DNA of 33,832 bases, taken from a bacterium. GTDB lineage: Bacteria; Electryoneota; Electryoneia; Electryoneales; Electryoneaceae. Shown in pieces: positions 26,774 through 33,832 of this stretch (positions are counted from its first letter, which is position 1; every line of letters begins with the position of its first letter). Where the stretch lies: positions 1 through 33,832 of the forward strand of contig JAIOHU010000209.1 in assembly GCA_019912845.1 (NCBI GenBank), in the 5' to 3' direction. Both the position numbers and the translations under genes were made by a program. The notes beneath the pieces were generated by a model, which saw nothing but the letters and a program-made list of their open reading frames with translations, ran no database searches and had not been told where the DNA came from.

Positions 26774-29700
26774 TCACTTGATCAAAGTCAACTTACTTGT
26801 GAGTGATATTCCGCCGGCTTCCAGTTGTACCAGATAAATCCCTGAGGCAACTGAAACTCCGCTGTTGCTTTTACCATCCCAGACAACCTGATAACGTCCT
26901 GCCAGTTGGTTGCTTTTTATAAGAGACGCAACTTCTTGTCCCAGTATATCGAATACCAGCAGGTTTACAGTGGATTGCACGGGAACTGTATATGTAATCG
27001 TTGTTGACGGGTTGAACGGATTTGGGTAGACCGATTCGATCGCCCACTGATGTGGGAGTGTTGTATTGTCCTTTTCATCCGCTGAAACCGTAAAGTCATT
27101 CACTCGTAAGGCATAGATGTCATCCTCTGGAATATCACCTCCTGATCCTCGGAAATCTGTCCAGGCAGTAACAACACCACCCGCACCATCCGAAGCGGTT
27201 ACGAGATCAACTTGTGAATACCAGGCTGTAGAAAGTGGAACACCCTGTCCCTCATAAGCGGGATCAACAAGGTTACCTTCTCGATCAAAATGATAGTAGT
27301 ACAGGTCACCATCTTCCCAACGTTCTGTGATACCACGATAGAAAGCATATACACCACCCTGTCCATCACCTTCAAGTTTTATTTCGTCAAGGTTATCCAT
27401 AGGTTCAATCGGATCGATCACGTTCTCTAACTGACCTTCCCTGGTATACTCGGCAATTTTCAGATATGCCATTTCAGTATCATACACATGTGCCATGATC
27501 CAGAAACGATCATTTGGTGTTTGACTGACAGCAAAAGTACGAACATCTGATTCTTCTTCACTTAAAATAATGCCTTCTTCTCCAAGCAATAAATCCCCGT
27601 CTACATCAATTTTCTGCATGACAACCTGTTGATGCGATACACCGTTTTCATTATCCATCCTGCAAAGGAATAGTGCAACCATCTCCCTGCCATTGTTCAA
27701 GGGATGTAAGCTGACGGAACTGTATCTCTTTTCATCATTAGCAACATTGTGCAGTCGAATTGGATCAGCCAGAATTCTTTCACCATCTGTAGTGAGTATA
27801 TCAGCGTAGAGTTCCGAATTTATAGCCGAGATTGTGGTATACACGATCACTATGGTTTCGTCTGAAAATTTATCAATCGCGCAAAGCTCTACATCACTAC
27901 CATCCAGCGTCATCAAAGTTGCACCCTGGGGACCTAACATCCATTCACCAGAGCTGTTCAGCCTTTGTGCTTTAAGTTCCATCCACCACTCTTCATTGAA
28001 ATCATTAAACGCGATAAAATAGCTACCATCCTGAAGGTTGATGCTTTTTATGTTGCTCTCATTTCTGAAATCCTGATCGTTCTCTGGTTCGCGCAAAAAC
28101 ACGCCCTCATCACCCCAGAGCAAATTACCATCACTGTCAATCCGGTTTATCCTGTAGTCTTGACTTACTCGTGCCATATCCAATTGATTGGCAAAGAAAA
28201 GAAAACCATCATTTGCATCTTGTGCTACAGAAAAATGTTCGAAATCGATCGCTTCACGTTCGGGAAGGTTGGCGTGAACATCTATTCCCTGCTCAGCAAA
28301 CAACGGGTCTCCGCTGTTCAAATCCAACTTCTGCATATAAAATTGGCGTTTGATTGTCCTGAACTCCTCCCAGAAAACAAACGCATTCTCTCCAGTAACC
28401 AGGATTTGCGGCTTATTGGCACGATATGATATACCAGTTTGCAGTGGGATTCCGTTCTCTTCGTAAACTGGTTCTCCGGTAAGCATGTCAATTTTTTGCT
28501 GGAACAGACCAGTCTCGGTTCCATAATTTGTGTTCCAGATAAAGAGCAGTTCGTCATCAAGTTGCAGGGCTGCTCTGCTGTAACCGCATGGCGTGATTTT
28601 GAAAGTTGAGTGATAAGGTGCTTCCCAAATAGATTCACCCTGCACATTATAACGAGTGACTGCAAAACTATTTGTGCCATCACCTAGATCTTCACGCCAG
28701 CTAAAGATCAAGTCACCTGTATCATCCAATTGAATCATCGTGCTGGAGTTATAGTTATCACCACCTGAGAACTGAATCCCTGCATCATCATTTCCATCAT
28801 CCCACATCAGTTCAAAACCGCCAGGAAGATTTTCGTCGAGGGTGATGAGTTGTGAATAGTGAGAGTTTTCATCGTCATCATAATAAGTGTAGCAAATCTG
28901 ATTATCTGAGATTTTGGTAGCATATCCCAAGGTGATCGTACCCTCATGAAGTACAACCCCATCCTCATCTGCACTCCAAACCGGTTCTGAATTTTCATTC
29001 AGAAGTTGCGCACAAACTCCACGGTATTCGTAGAGTACAAGTAATTCATTGTTGCCTACGTTCAAAATCCGGAAATTATCCGCCCAGAATTCATCAAAAA
29101 TCAGAGTCGGTTGCTCCAAAATTGAATTTCCAGCAAAATCGAACTTATGGACATTAACTGCTCCATCAAACCAATTTTGTTCTGTTTCATATAAAACAAC
29201 TGCGATCTCATTCTCGGGTGTAACGACGAAATCAAAATCCGAAACAAATGTGTTCAGGACTTGATTGTTTGGAATCCAATCTAGTGTCCCATCCTGCAAA
29301 ACACGTTGACCATATAGGTGATTCTGCTCGAGCCAGATGGCGATTACCGAGTTATCCTCAGCTACTTCAAACTGAAATTGTGAGATTCGGCTTGAGGGTG
29401 AGGTAATCATAATTGCATCATCCCACAATATCTCACCGTTCGAATTAATACGTTGCATGCAGTGCTTTGCAATACCCCATTTTGCATGATCGTCCCTGAA
29501 ATCACGCCAGATGATCACCCATTCATCGTTGCCAACATAAGCAAGCTGTGGCTCCTGCTCCGACCAGTCACCGCCTGAGATCAACAAACCTTCATCACCC
29601 CACTGCGGTTGACCCTCCTCATTATACATCTGTACATAAACATCCTGCGACCCACGATATGCATCCGACCAGGCGAAGCAGTAGCCGCCATTTTCAGCTT

Positions 29701-29857
29701 TCTGAATGCCTGAGTTCATCCACATGATGTGATCGCCTTGACGTACCGCGACACCATCCTCGGGGTCCCAGACATCAAAACGGCAAAAACCCTGTGTTGC
29801 CAGAAGTAGAACACCCAGCAACGCTGTCACCAATACTTTTCTTGTGAGCGAATTCAT
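26774..29857 (-). CDS. Giant secreted T9SS protein with about 15 degenerate repeats
   Basis: 1027 residues from the ATG at 29857, preceded by a strong gaaggaggc site; longer in-frame starts have none. The signal peptide is 'MNSLTRKVLVTALLGVLLLA' plus a few residues. The body is a run of about 15 degenerate units of 50-65 residues, each with a core like 'LLWGDEGVFL' (about residue 580), 'PQWGDEGLLI' (about 86) or 'LLLGEEGIIL' (about 759), followed by an '...F..W.D/E' strand; this resembles beta-propeller blades. The last ~85 residues are a T9SS sorting domain: 'ESVYPNPFNPSTTITY', 'VFDILGQEVASL', 'GIYLVQLEAGG'. It is presumably displayed on or released from the surface. No catalytic motif is visible. 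Confidence 0.9.
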   Translation of the reverse strand: MNSLTRKVLVTALLGVLLLATQGFCRFDVWDPEDGVAVRQGDHIMWMNSGIQKAENGGYCFAWSDAYRGSQDVYVQMYNEEGQPQWGDEGLLISGGDWSEQEPQLAYVGNDEWVIIWRDFRDDHAKWGIAKHCMQRINSNGEILWDDAIMITSPSSRISQFQFEVAEDNSVIAIWLEQNHLYGQRVLQDGTLDWIPNNQVLNTFVSDFDFVVTPENEIAVVLYETEQNWFDGAVNVHKFDFAGNSILEQPTLIFDEFWADNFRILNVGNNELLVLYEYRGVCAQLLNENSEPVWSADEDGVVLHEGTITLGYATKISDNQICYTYYDDDENSHYSQLITLDENLPGGFELMWDDGNDDAGIQFSGGDNYNSSTMIQLDDTGDLIFSWREDLGDGTNSFAVTRYNVQGESIWEAPYHSTFKITPCGYSRAALQLDDELLFIWNTNYGTETGLFQQKIDMLTGEPVYEENGIPLQTGISYRANKPQILVTGENAFVFWEEFRTIKRQFYMQKLDLNSGDPLFAEQGIDVHANLPEREAIDFEHFSVAQDANDGFLFFANQLDMARVSQDYRINRIDSDGNLLWGDEGVFLREPENDQDFRNESNIKSINLQDGSYFIAFNDFNEEWWMELKAQRLNSSGEWMLGPQGATLMTLDGSDVELCAIDKFSDETIVIVYTTISAINSELYADILTTDGERILADPIRLHNVANDEKRYSSVSLHPLNNGREMVALFLCRMDNENGVSHQQVVMQKIDVDGDLLLGEEGIILSEEESDVRTFAVSQTPNDRFWIMAHVYDTEMAYLKIAEYTREGQLENVIDPIEPMDNLDEIKLEGDGQGGVYAFYRGITERWEDGDLYYYHFDREGNLVDPAYEGQGVPLSTAWYSQVDLVTASDGAGGVVTAWTDFRGSGGDIPEDDIYALRVNDFTVSADEKDNTTLPHQWAIESVYPNPFNPSTTITYTVPVQSTVNLLVFDILGQEVASLIKSNQLAGRYQVVWDGKSNSGVSVASGIYLVQLEAGGISLTSKLTLIK

Positions 29858-30205
29858 GGTAGCCTCCTTCAAATAGAAAAATGTGAGTAAAAACACCCGG
29901 ATTTTAATATAATATAAGCAATTTATATGCCTCATTAAGGGTTGTACATCAAAAAAATCAAATTTCTTGCTAATACTGAAGTCTTACGTTCAAATGTATA
30001 CTTGATTGTCTACTTATTGAGAATAACGGTTTGTGCATTATTTGCGCATTACTGTTTTAACCTGCATATAAATAGGTTGTTTTCATTGAAGAGACTGTAA
30101 ACAAGGATTATATTCAGTATGAACCTTTCCAGTATGGGTTTGAAATTAATGCTCGCAAAATTCTAGTGGATATTCAGAATCGGTTTTGGTTTCGGAATTT
30201 CCTCG

Positions 30206-30239
30206 CGTCATTCCAGCATTGTGTTAGCTGGAATCCAGG
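30206..30239. repeat. REP-like unit CGTCATTCCAGC...GCTGGAATCCAGG
   Basis: A 9-bp perfect inverted pair (attccagc...gctggaat) of the common 'CGTCATTCC...GGAATCCAG' type, in the long intergenic region 29858-30399. That region also carries the upstream signals of the 1027-residue gene; I see no gene in it. Confidence 0.7.
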
Positions 30240-30345
30240 AGATAACCGAACGAAAACAACTTCAGTAATGGACCTATTCGCATGCTATGACTGTTGGCAT
30301 TGGACTTGTCCAATGTTTAATAACTCCAGTAATCGAGCTATTAGA

Positions 30346-30363
30346 CCCTGGATAAATCCAGGG
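30346..30363. repeat. Perfect palindrome CCCTGGAT-AA-ATCCAGGG
   Basis: An 8-bp perfect stem with a 2-base loop, followed 11 bases later by tcattccag, part of a REP-like unit. It lies 37 bases before the start of the small membrane-protein gene. Confidence 0.6.
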
Positions 30364-30399
30364 CCAATCTGTCATTCCAGATGAATTGATCCTCTATTT

Positions 30400-30714
30400 T
30401 TGGTGGACAAATCTAAGTTCGGTATTTTAATCTTTTCAGGAAGCCTCATGGGCTCTTCCATTGTATGCTTAATCTACGGTGTACTTTGTCTCATCGGTGC
30501 TCAAATTGAGAGGCGATTTCCCGATTGGTGGTTTTTCGTCGGTTTGTACTGGCCTTCAATGTTTGTCGGTTTCGGGTGGATTATTATGGGGGTACTTTTG
30601 CTTTTTGAACCCTCCAAAACATTTATGAGATGGTATTTGCTTGTCTGGTTTATTTCGATCATTATTTCATATTTTATGAAGGACAAGTGGAATCCCTGGC
30701 ATTGGAGTAGATAA
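30400..30714 (+). CDS. Small three-span membrane protein, unknown
   Basis: 104 residues with three hydrophobic spans (about 8-33, 44-69 and 77-93) and a basic, Trp-rich end ('MKDKWNPWHWSR'). The start is uncertain: TTG at 30400 and GTG at 30403 are adjacent, and neither has a good ribosome site. An ATG at 30448 would cut into the first span. It ends 12 bases before the first of three tandem lipoprotein genes, so it may be the first gene of their transcript. I do not recognise the family. Confidence 0.6.
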   Translation: MVDKSKFGILIFSGSLMGSSIVCLIYGVLCLIGAQIERRFPDWWFFVGLYWPSMFVGFGWIIMGVLLLFEPSKTFMRWYLLVWFISIIISYFMKDKWNPWHWSR

Positions 30715-30726
30715 CTTCAGGACACA

Positions 30727-31518
30727 ATGATGAAAATCCTTCGTATTTTGCTGCTTACAGTTGCAACCAGTACATTACTCATTTCCTGCAGTGATAATTC
30801 AAATGATCCGGTTCGTGCTGATGCGCCGAGTGATCCTGAACTGGCAGTTGAAGTAGATGAACTTGATTTCGGCACCGAACAGGATACGATGAGTTTCCGT
30901 ATTGGTAATTCCGGTGGTGGTGATCTGGAATGGGAAATAACTTCACCGGACGAATGGCTGCGTTGTCTTCCTGCTCATGGACTCTTACGCGATGAATCGA
31001 TTCGTGGTATATCTGTCAGTGTAGAGAGAGAGGATCTCGACGCCGGCAGTTATGAAAGTTACCTGAAAGTGACGCCATCAGTCGGTGAAGAGCAGTATAT
31101 TCAGGTTTATATGGAGGTTGAGGAAGTTCTGGAGCCGGTTGTGCTGATTGCATGGGCAGGTCAAGACCTCGATGAAGATTATTATATGAGTTCAGATGTT
31201 TTCATCCTTCCATTTGATGGTTACTTGCAGATAGAATACCGATTGATCTCCTGGCCACAGGATTATGGTGTGGAATTGATGCTGATGAGTCAGAGTCAGT
31301 ACAATTATTATCAGAATGGGGAATCTTTCTCCGCGTACTGGCATGAAACAGTTGTCTCAGAAGGGTTTCACACATACCAGAGCAGTCCCATGCCGGCGAA
31401 TCGTTCCATGCGTTTTATCGTAGATAACACAGACTGGGGCTGGGAAGATACTGATTTTGATTTTGTAAACGACAGGGCTGTTTATGATGTCGTGGTGACT
31501 TTGTACCCGATTGAATAG
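30727..31518 (+). CDS. Tandem lipoprotein paralog 1 (BACON-like plus novel C-terminal domain)
   Basis: 263 residues. The signal ends 'LLISC' with Cys21, then Ser-Asp-Asn. Residues about 38-133 are an Ig-like sandwich of BACON type: 'VDELDFGTEQDTMSFRIGNS', 'LEWEITSPDEWLRCLPA', 'VEREDLDAGSYESYLKV'. Residues about 137-262 form a second domain shared with the next two genes: 'SSDVFILPFDGYLQIEYR', 'QSQYNYYQNGESFSAYW', 'RSMRFIVDNTDWG'. The lipobox and acidic mature start suggest an outer-membrane, possibly surface-exposed, protein. BACON domains in FCB bacteria are thought to bind carbohydrate or mucin; the second domain has no name I know. Confidence 0.82.
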   Translation: MMKILRILLLTVATSTLLISCSDNSNDPVRADAPSDPELAVEVDELDFGTEQDTMSFRIGNSGGGDLEWEITSPDEWLRCLPAHGLLRDESIRGISVSVEREDLDAGSYESYLKVTPSVGEEQYIQVYMEVEEVLEPVVLIAWAGQDLDEDYYMSSDVFILPFDGYLQIEYRLISWPQDYGVELMLMSQSQYNYYQNGESFSAYWHETVVSEGFHTYQSSPMPANRSMRFIVDNTDWGWEDTDFDFVNDRAVYDVVVTLYPIE

Positions 31519-31553
31519 AGCAGTAAAAAATTATCTCGGATATTCGACGTAAT

Positions 31554-31571
31554 GCCACACTGGAATGTGGC
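31554..31571. repeat. GCCACAC palindrome, copy 3
   Basis: gccaca-ctggaa-tgtggc: a 6-bp stem; the innermost pair of the family is mismatched here. It starts 36 bases after the stop of lipoprotein 1. Confidence 0.65.
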
Positions 31572-31645
31572 GATCCAAATTCAACAAACCCAGCCCTGTA
31601 AAGGCGACACGAATTCTTGCCAAGTATTTCTTAAGCAATTCAGCT

Positions 31646-31678
31646 CCTGGATCCCAGCAAACACCATGCTGGCATGAC
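31646..31678. repeat. REP-like unit CCTGGATCCCAGC...GCTGGCATGAC
   Basis: Inverted arms around a 9-base loop, same type as 15405, 26394 and 30206. Confidence 0.65.
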
Positions 31679-31692
31679 ACAGAAACAGCTAT

Positions 31693-31710
31693 GCCACACC
31701 GGAGTGTGGC
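31693..31710. repeat. GCCACAC palindrome, copy 4
   Basis: gccacac-cgga-gtgtggc, perfect 7-bp stem. A half GATGC unit (gcatcgggtctaa, 31736-31748) follows. The gap 31519-31902 between the first two lipoprotein genes holds these repeats and no gene I can support. Confidence 0.7.
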
Positions 31711-31902
31711 GTTCCACTAAAAGGACAGTTGTTCTGCATCGGGTCTAAGCTTATGATGCTGATTAGACTCATTCGGCAATTCGGCTCCACTGTAAGTTTG
31801 CTGTGCAAGCAAAATGTTTTGAAATCACACCTGGTTGATATAAATTCAACTATCCCCGCTTTAAAACATCATGAGTTACTCCACTCAGACACGGGGATTT
31901 CC

Positions 31903-32736
31903 ATGCCCAAAATATTTTTCTTCCCACTGCTCTTCCTTTTGGTCATCCACATCGGTTGTTCTGAAGAGGATAATCCGGTAGCAGAAAAACCTGAACCAGA
32001 ACCGACACTCTACATCACAACCGATAGTCTGGAATTCGGAACAACCGAAAGTGAGTACTATTTTGAACTAAGAAATCTAACCGATACCAGTATCTCCCTC
32101 GAATTGCGTAGTTCTGATAACTGGATAACTGTCTCACCTGAATCATTACAACTTAACAGCTATGGTCAGGTGGAACTTGTTACCAGGCTTGAGCGGTTTT
32201 CCTGCGAACCAGGCAGCTACCAGGGTTGGATACAGATACTATCCGATCAGGAAATAATGAAGACTCTACCTGTCACCATGACAGTTGAAAAACAGATTCC
32301 ACGAATTCTTTTCAAATCAGATAATGTGCTCTTGAAATCAGACGATTTCTTTGTTTCCTCAAGTTTTAAGCTGACCTATGATGGAAATATTGCTATCGAT
32401 GGGTCAGTATCGAGGTTCAGCGAAGAATTTGCTCCGGAATTTATCTTCACTTCAGAAGAAGAGTATCAGAAATTCCGGTTGGGGGAGGAATTTAATGAAA
32501 TTCTGCAGCACACATTTGAACAATCCGGACGTTTTCATATCAACTTTCCCTTTACTGGAAGTTTTGAACCTGATAAACGCTATCGTGTAATAGTTGACTA
32601 TTCTGATCTCGGATTTGAACGTAACGAGGGAAATATTGTGGTAAGGTACCTCCTTCTGGAAATTTGCACTATTCTTGATCCATTGGGTGTTGTGGACGAT
32701 CCCAACGGTGAATTGATCAATCATACAGACGAATAG
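31903..32736 (+). CDS. Tandem lipoprotein paralog 2
   Basis: 277 residues from the ATG at 31903, chosen because the lipoprotein signal 'FFPLLFLLVIHIGC' (Cys19) starts there and acgggga precedes it; in-frame starts further up run through repeats. After Cys come Ser-Glu-Glu-Asp, an acidic patch. The N-terminal sandwich has 'TDSLEFGTTESEYYFELRNL', 'LRSSDNWITVSPESL' and 'RFSCEPGSYQGWIQIL'. The C-terminal domain repeats the paralog pattern: 'SSSFKLTYDGNIAIDG', 'SEEEYQKFRLGEEFNEIL', 'RYRVIVDYSDLGFERN'. It is probably outer-membrane anchored. It is separated from paralog 1 by 384 bases of repeats but followed by paralog 3 after 9 bases. Confidence 0.82.
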   Translation: MPKIFFFPLLFLLVIHIGCSEEDNPVAEKPEPEPTLYITTDSLEFGTTESEYYFELRNLTDTSISLELRSSDNWITVSPESLQLNSYGQVELVTRLERFSCEPGSYQGWIQILSDQEIMKTLPVTMTVEKQIPRILFKSDNVLLKSDDFFVSSSFKLTYDGNIAIDGSVSRFSEEFAPEFIFTSEEEYQKFRLGEEFNEILQHTFEQSGRFHINFPFTGSFEPDKRYRVIVDYSDLGFERNEGNIVVRYLLLEICTILDPLGVVDDPNGELINHTDE

Positions 32737-32745
32737 GAGAATGGT

Positions 32746-33531
32746 ATGAGTAAGTTTTTTAATTCAATCCTCCTCATCCTGTTGCTTGTGGTTGGTTGTT
32801 CAGAGGAGAATAGCGTTACCGAGCCTGAAAAAGAGATGATCGACACTCTCTCCATTCAAGACGGTCTGAAATTATATCCAGATTCCATCGGATTTGGATA
32901 CCTGGAATCTCAGCGTTCGCTTTACATAGAGAATCCAACAGATGAGCCATTCACAATAACTGCGCACGAAGATATTGAATGGTTGACTATTTCACCTGAT
33001 TCGGTCATCGTAGAAAGTGGCGAAAGAGCATCAATTTCCCTTGTTGCCGATAGACGGAAACTAACTGCTGGCATATATGTCGGTATTCTTGATGTTCTCG
33101 ATGAGAATGGTATCATTGCAACCCTGAAAGTATCCATTACTGAAACTGATAATGAAGAAAGTTTAGTATTTCAGCTTTCACATGCAACAATCCGTTATGG
33201 AGAATACATCGCATCTCCGGTTTTTACAGTTAGTGCTTATGATCTATTAACCTACTGGATAGCCTACTATCGCACTCAACCAGGGGTATACCCAAAACTC
33301 TTAATGCTTCCTGAAACGGAATTTCAACGATTTCAGAATGATGAAAATTATTCAAGGTATTTAAATCTGGGTTCATCCCAAAATGATTTGGGAAGCATAT
33401 ATGTCAGCTATGGGATAAAAGATGGGCAGGAGTATCGAATTGTTCTTGATTACACTGACTCACAGGGATCAGTTAAACAGATTGACCTTCAGGACGAACT
33501 TGAAGTAAGCGTGGAGGTACATCGTTTTTAG
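32746..33531 (+). CDS. Tandem lipoprotein paralog 3
   Basis: 261 residues; a taggaga site decides the ATG, 9 bases after paralog 2. The signal 'SILLILLLVVGC' (Cys18) is followed by Ser-Glu-Glu-Asn. The N-terminal sandwich has 'PDSIGFGYLESQRSLYIENP', 'DIEWLTISPDSVIV' and 'RRKLTAGIYVGILDVL'. The C-terminal domain has 'ASPVFTVSAYDLLTYW', 'ETEFQRFQNDENYSRYL' and 'EYRIVLDYTDSQG', matching the other two. The stop is 12 bases from the end of the convergent DUF4386 gene, with no clear terminator between them. Confidence 0.82.
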   Translation: MSKFFNSILLILLLVVGCSEENSVTEPEKEMIDTLSIQDGLKLYPDSIGFGYLESQRSLYIENPTDEPFTITAHEDIEWLTISPDSVIVESGERASISLVADRRKLTAGIYVGILDVLDENGIIATLKVSITETDNEESLVFQLSHATIRYGEYIASPVFTVSAYDLLTYWIAYYRTQPGVYPKLLMLPETEFQRFQNDENYSRYLNLGSSQNDLGSIYVSYGIKDGQEYRIVLDYTDSQGSVKQIDLQDELEVSVEVHRF

Positions 33532-33543
33532 ATACTATTCTGT

Positions 33544-33832
33544 CTAATCCCATTCCTTCCATTTTTTGATATCTACTCCCTTGATGAGCAACCAGAAGGT
33601 CAGGATGAGTTCACCCCAGAAAGTGAACATCGCCAGATTGAACGAATAGCTGTCAACCAGAAAATGCGCGAAACTGTCAAACATATAGCCGAATCCTGCG
33701 ATCACAATCAGGATTCCCAACCATGCGGGGAGAAAACGTGACCGGTAGAGTAAATATCCAAGCAAAATCAAGTGGATGCTGAAAAATGCGAGGTCAATCA
33801 TCACACCTTTTTCAAACAGTTCAAGAAATAAG
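33544..33832 (-). CDS. DUF4386-family membrane protein, 3' part
   Basis: The frame stays open through the window edge ('LFLELFEKG' precedes the first in-window GTG/ATG at 33804), so this is the C-terminal ~95 residues of a longer gene. Three hydrophobic segments are visible: 'LAFFSIHLILLGYLLYRS', 'LGILIVIAGFGYMFDSF' and 'FTFWGELILTFWLLIKGV'. The run 'FLPAWLGILIVIAGFGYM' is typical of DUF4386, an uncharacterised multi-span inner-membrane family. Confidence 0.85.
   Translation of the reverse strand, partial: LFLELFEKGVMIDLAFFSIHLILLGYLLYRSRFLPAWLGILIVIAGFGYMFDSFAHFLVDSYSFNLAMFTFWGELILTFWLLIKGVDIKKWKEWD

Noticed and set aside
27965..28429. Plus-strand open frame of 154 codons
   Set aside because: Antisense to the 1027-residue T9SS gene, with no start signal.
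30166..30384. Plus-strand open frame of 72 codons before the small membrane-protein gene
   Set aside because: It runs through two palindromic repeats and lacks a ribosome site.

Overview
The window (33,832 bases, moderate GC) is bacterial chromosome from what looks like a Gram-negative member of the Fibrobacteres-Chlorobi-Bacteroidetes (FCB) side of the tree. The support is two very large secreted proteins ending in the 'YPNPFNPT/S' C-terminal sorting domain typical of type IX secretion (T9SS) cargo, several outer-membrane beta-barrels ending in Phe, and many lipoproteins with acidic residues right after the lipobox Cys. The wording of the sorting domain and the dispersed REP-like repeats fit Cloacimonadota, Marinimicrobia, Calditrichota or Ignavibacteria-like lineages better than classical Bacteroidetes. 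This placement is an inference; no rRNA or tRNA gene was recognised.

Layout. 1-2978: 3' part of a large T9SS cargo gene. 3067-7333 (minus): a NarL-type histidine kinase/response regulator pair, then an ammonium transporter with an outer-membrane porin-like gene in place of the usual PII gene. 7518-8814 (plus): two exported thioredoxin-fold proteins. 9080-11733 (plus): a FadL-type outer-membrane transporter followed by a lipoprotein esterase. 12031-14410: an OPT-family oligopeptide transporter divergent from a hotdog acyl-CoA thioesterase. 14411-15721: a repeat-rich stretch bracketing a DUF1579 gene. 15722-20818 (minus): a compact group of M1-like metallopeptidase lipoprotein, zinc-ribbon/DUF2007 protein, enolase, FtsB-like protein and SAM methyltransferase. 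21023-23477 (plus): cinA and an unknown lipoprotein. 23573-25141 (minus): hemL and a small zinc-ribbon gene. 25193-29857: two direct copies of a 174-bp element with nested inverted repeats, each just 3' of a minus-strand gene (an exported two-domain protein, and a 1027-residue T9SS protein built of about 15 degenerate repeats). 30400-33531 (plus): a small membrane protein and three tandem paralogous lipoproteins. 33544-33832 (minus): the 3' part of a DUF4386 membrane protein running off the window.

How it fits together. Most of the window is envelope biology (cargo, porins, transporters, lipoproteins) around a few housekeeping genes (eno, ftsB, cinA, hemL). The least familiar content is the tandem lipoprotein family (30727-33531), the 174-bp elements placed 14 and 17 bases after stop codons, and the mirror-image repeat blocks on both sides of the DUF1579 gene. 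I see no phage, transposase, CRISPR or recognisable defence system. Most intergenic stretches over 300 bases hold palindromic repeats and no gene I can support; the exceptions are named in the feature list.
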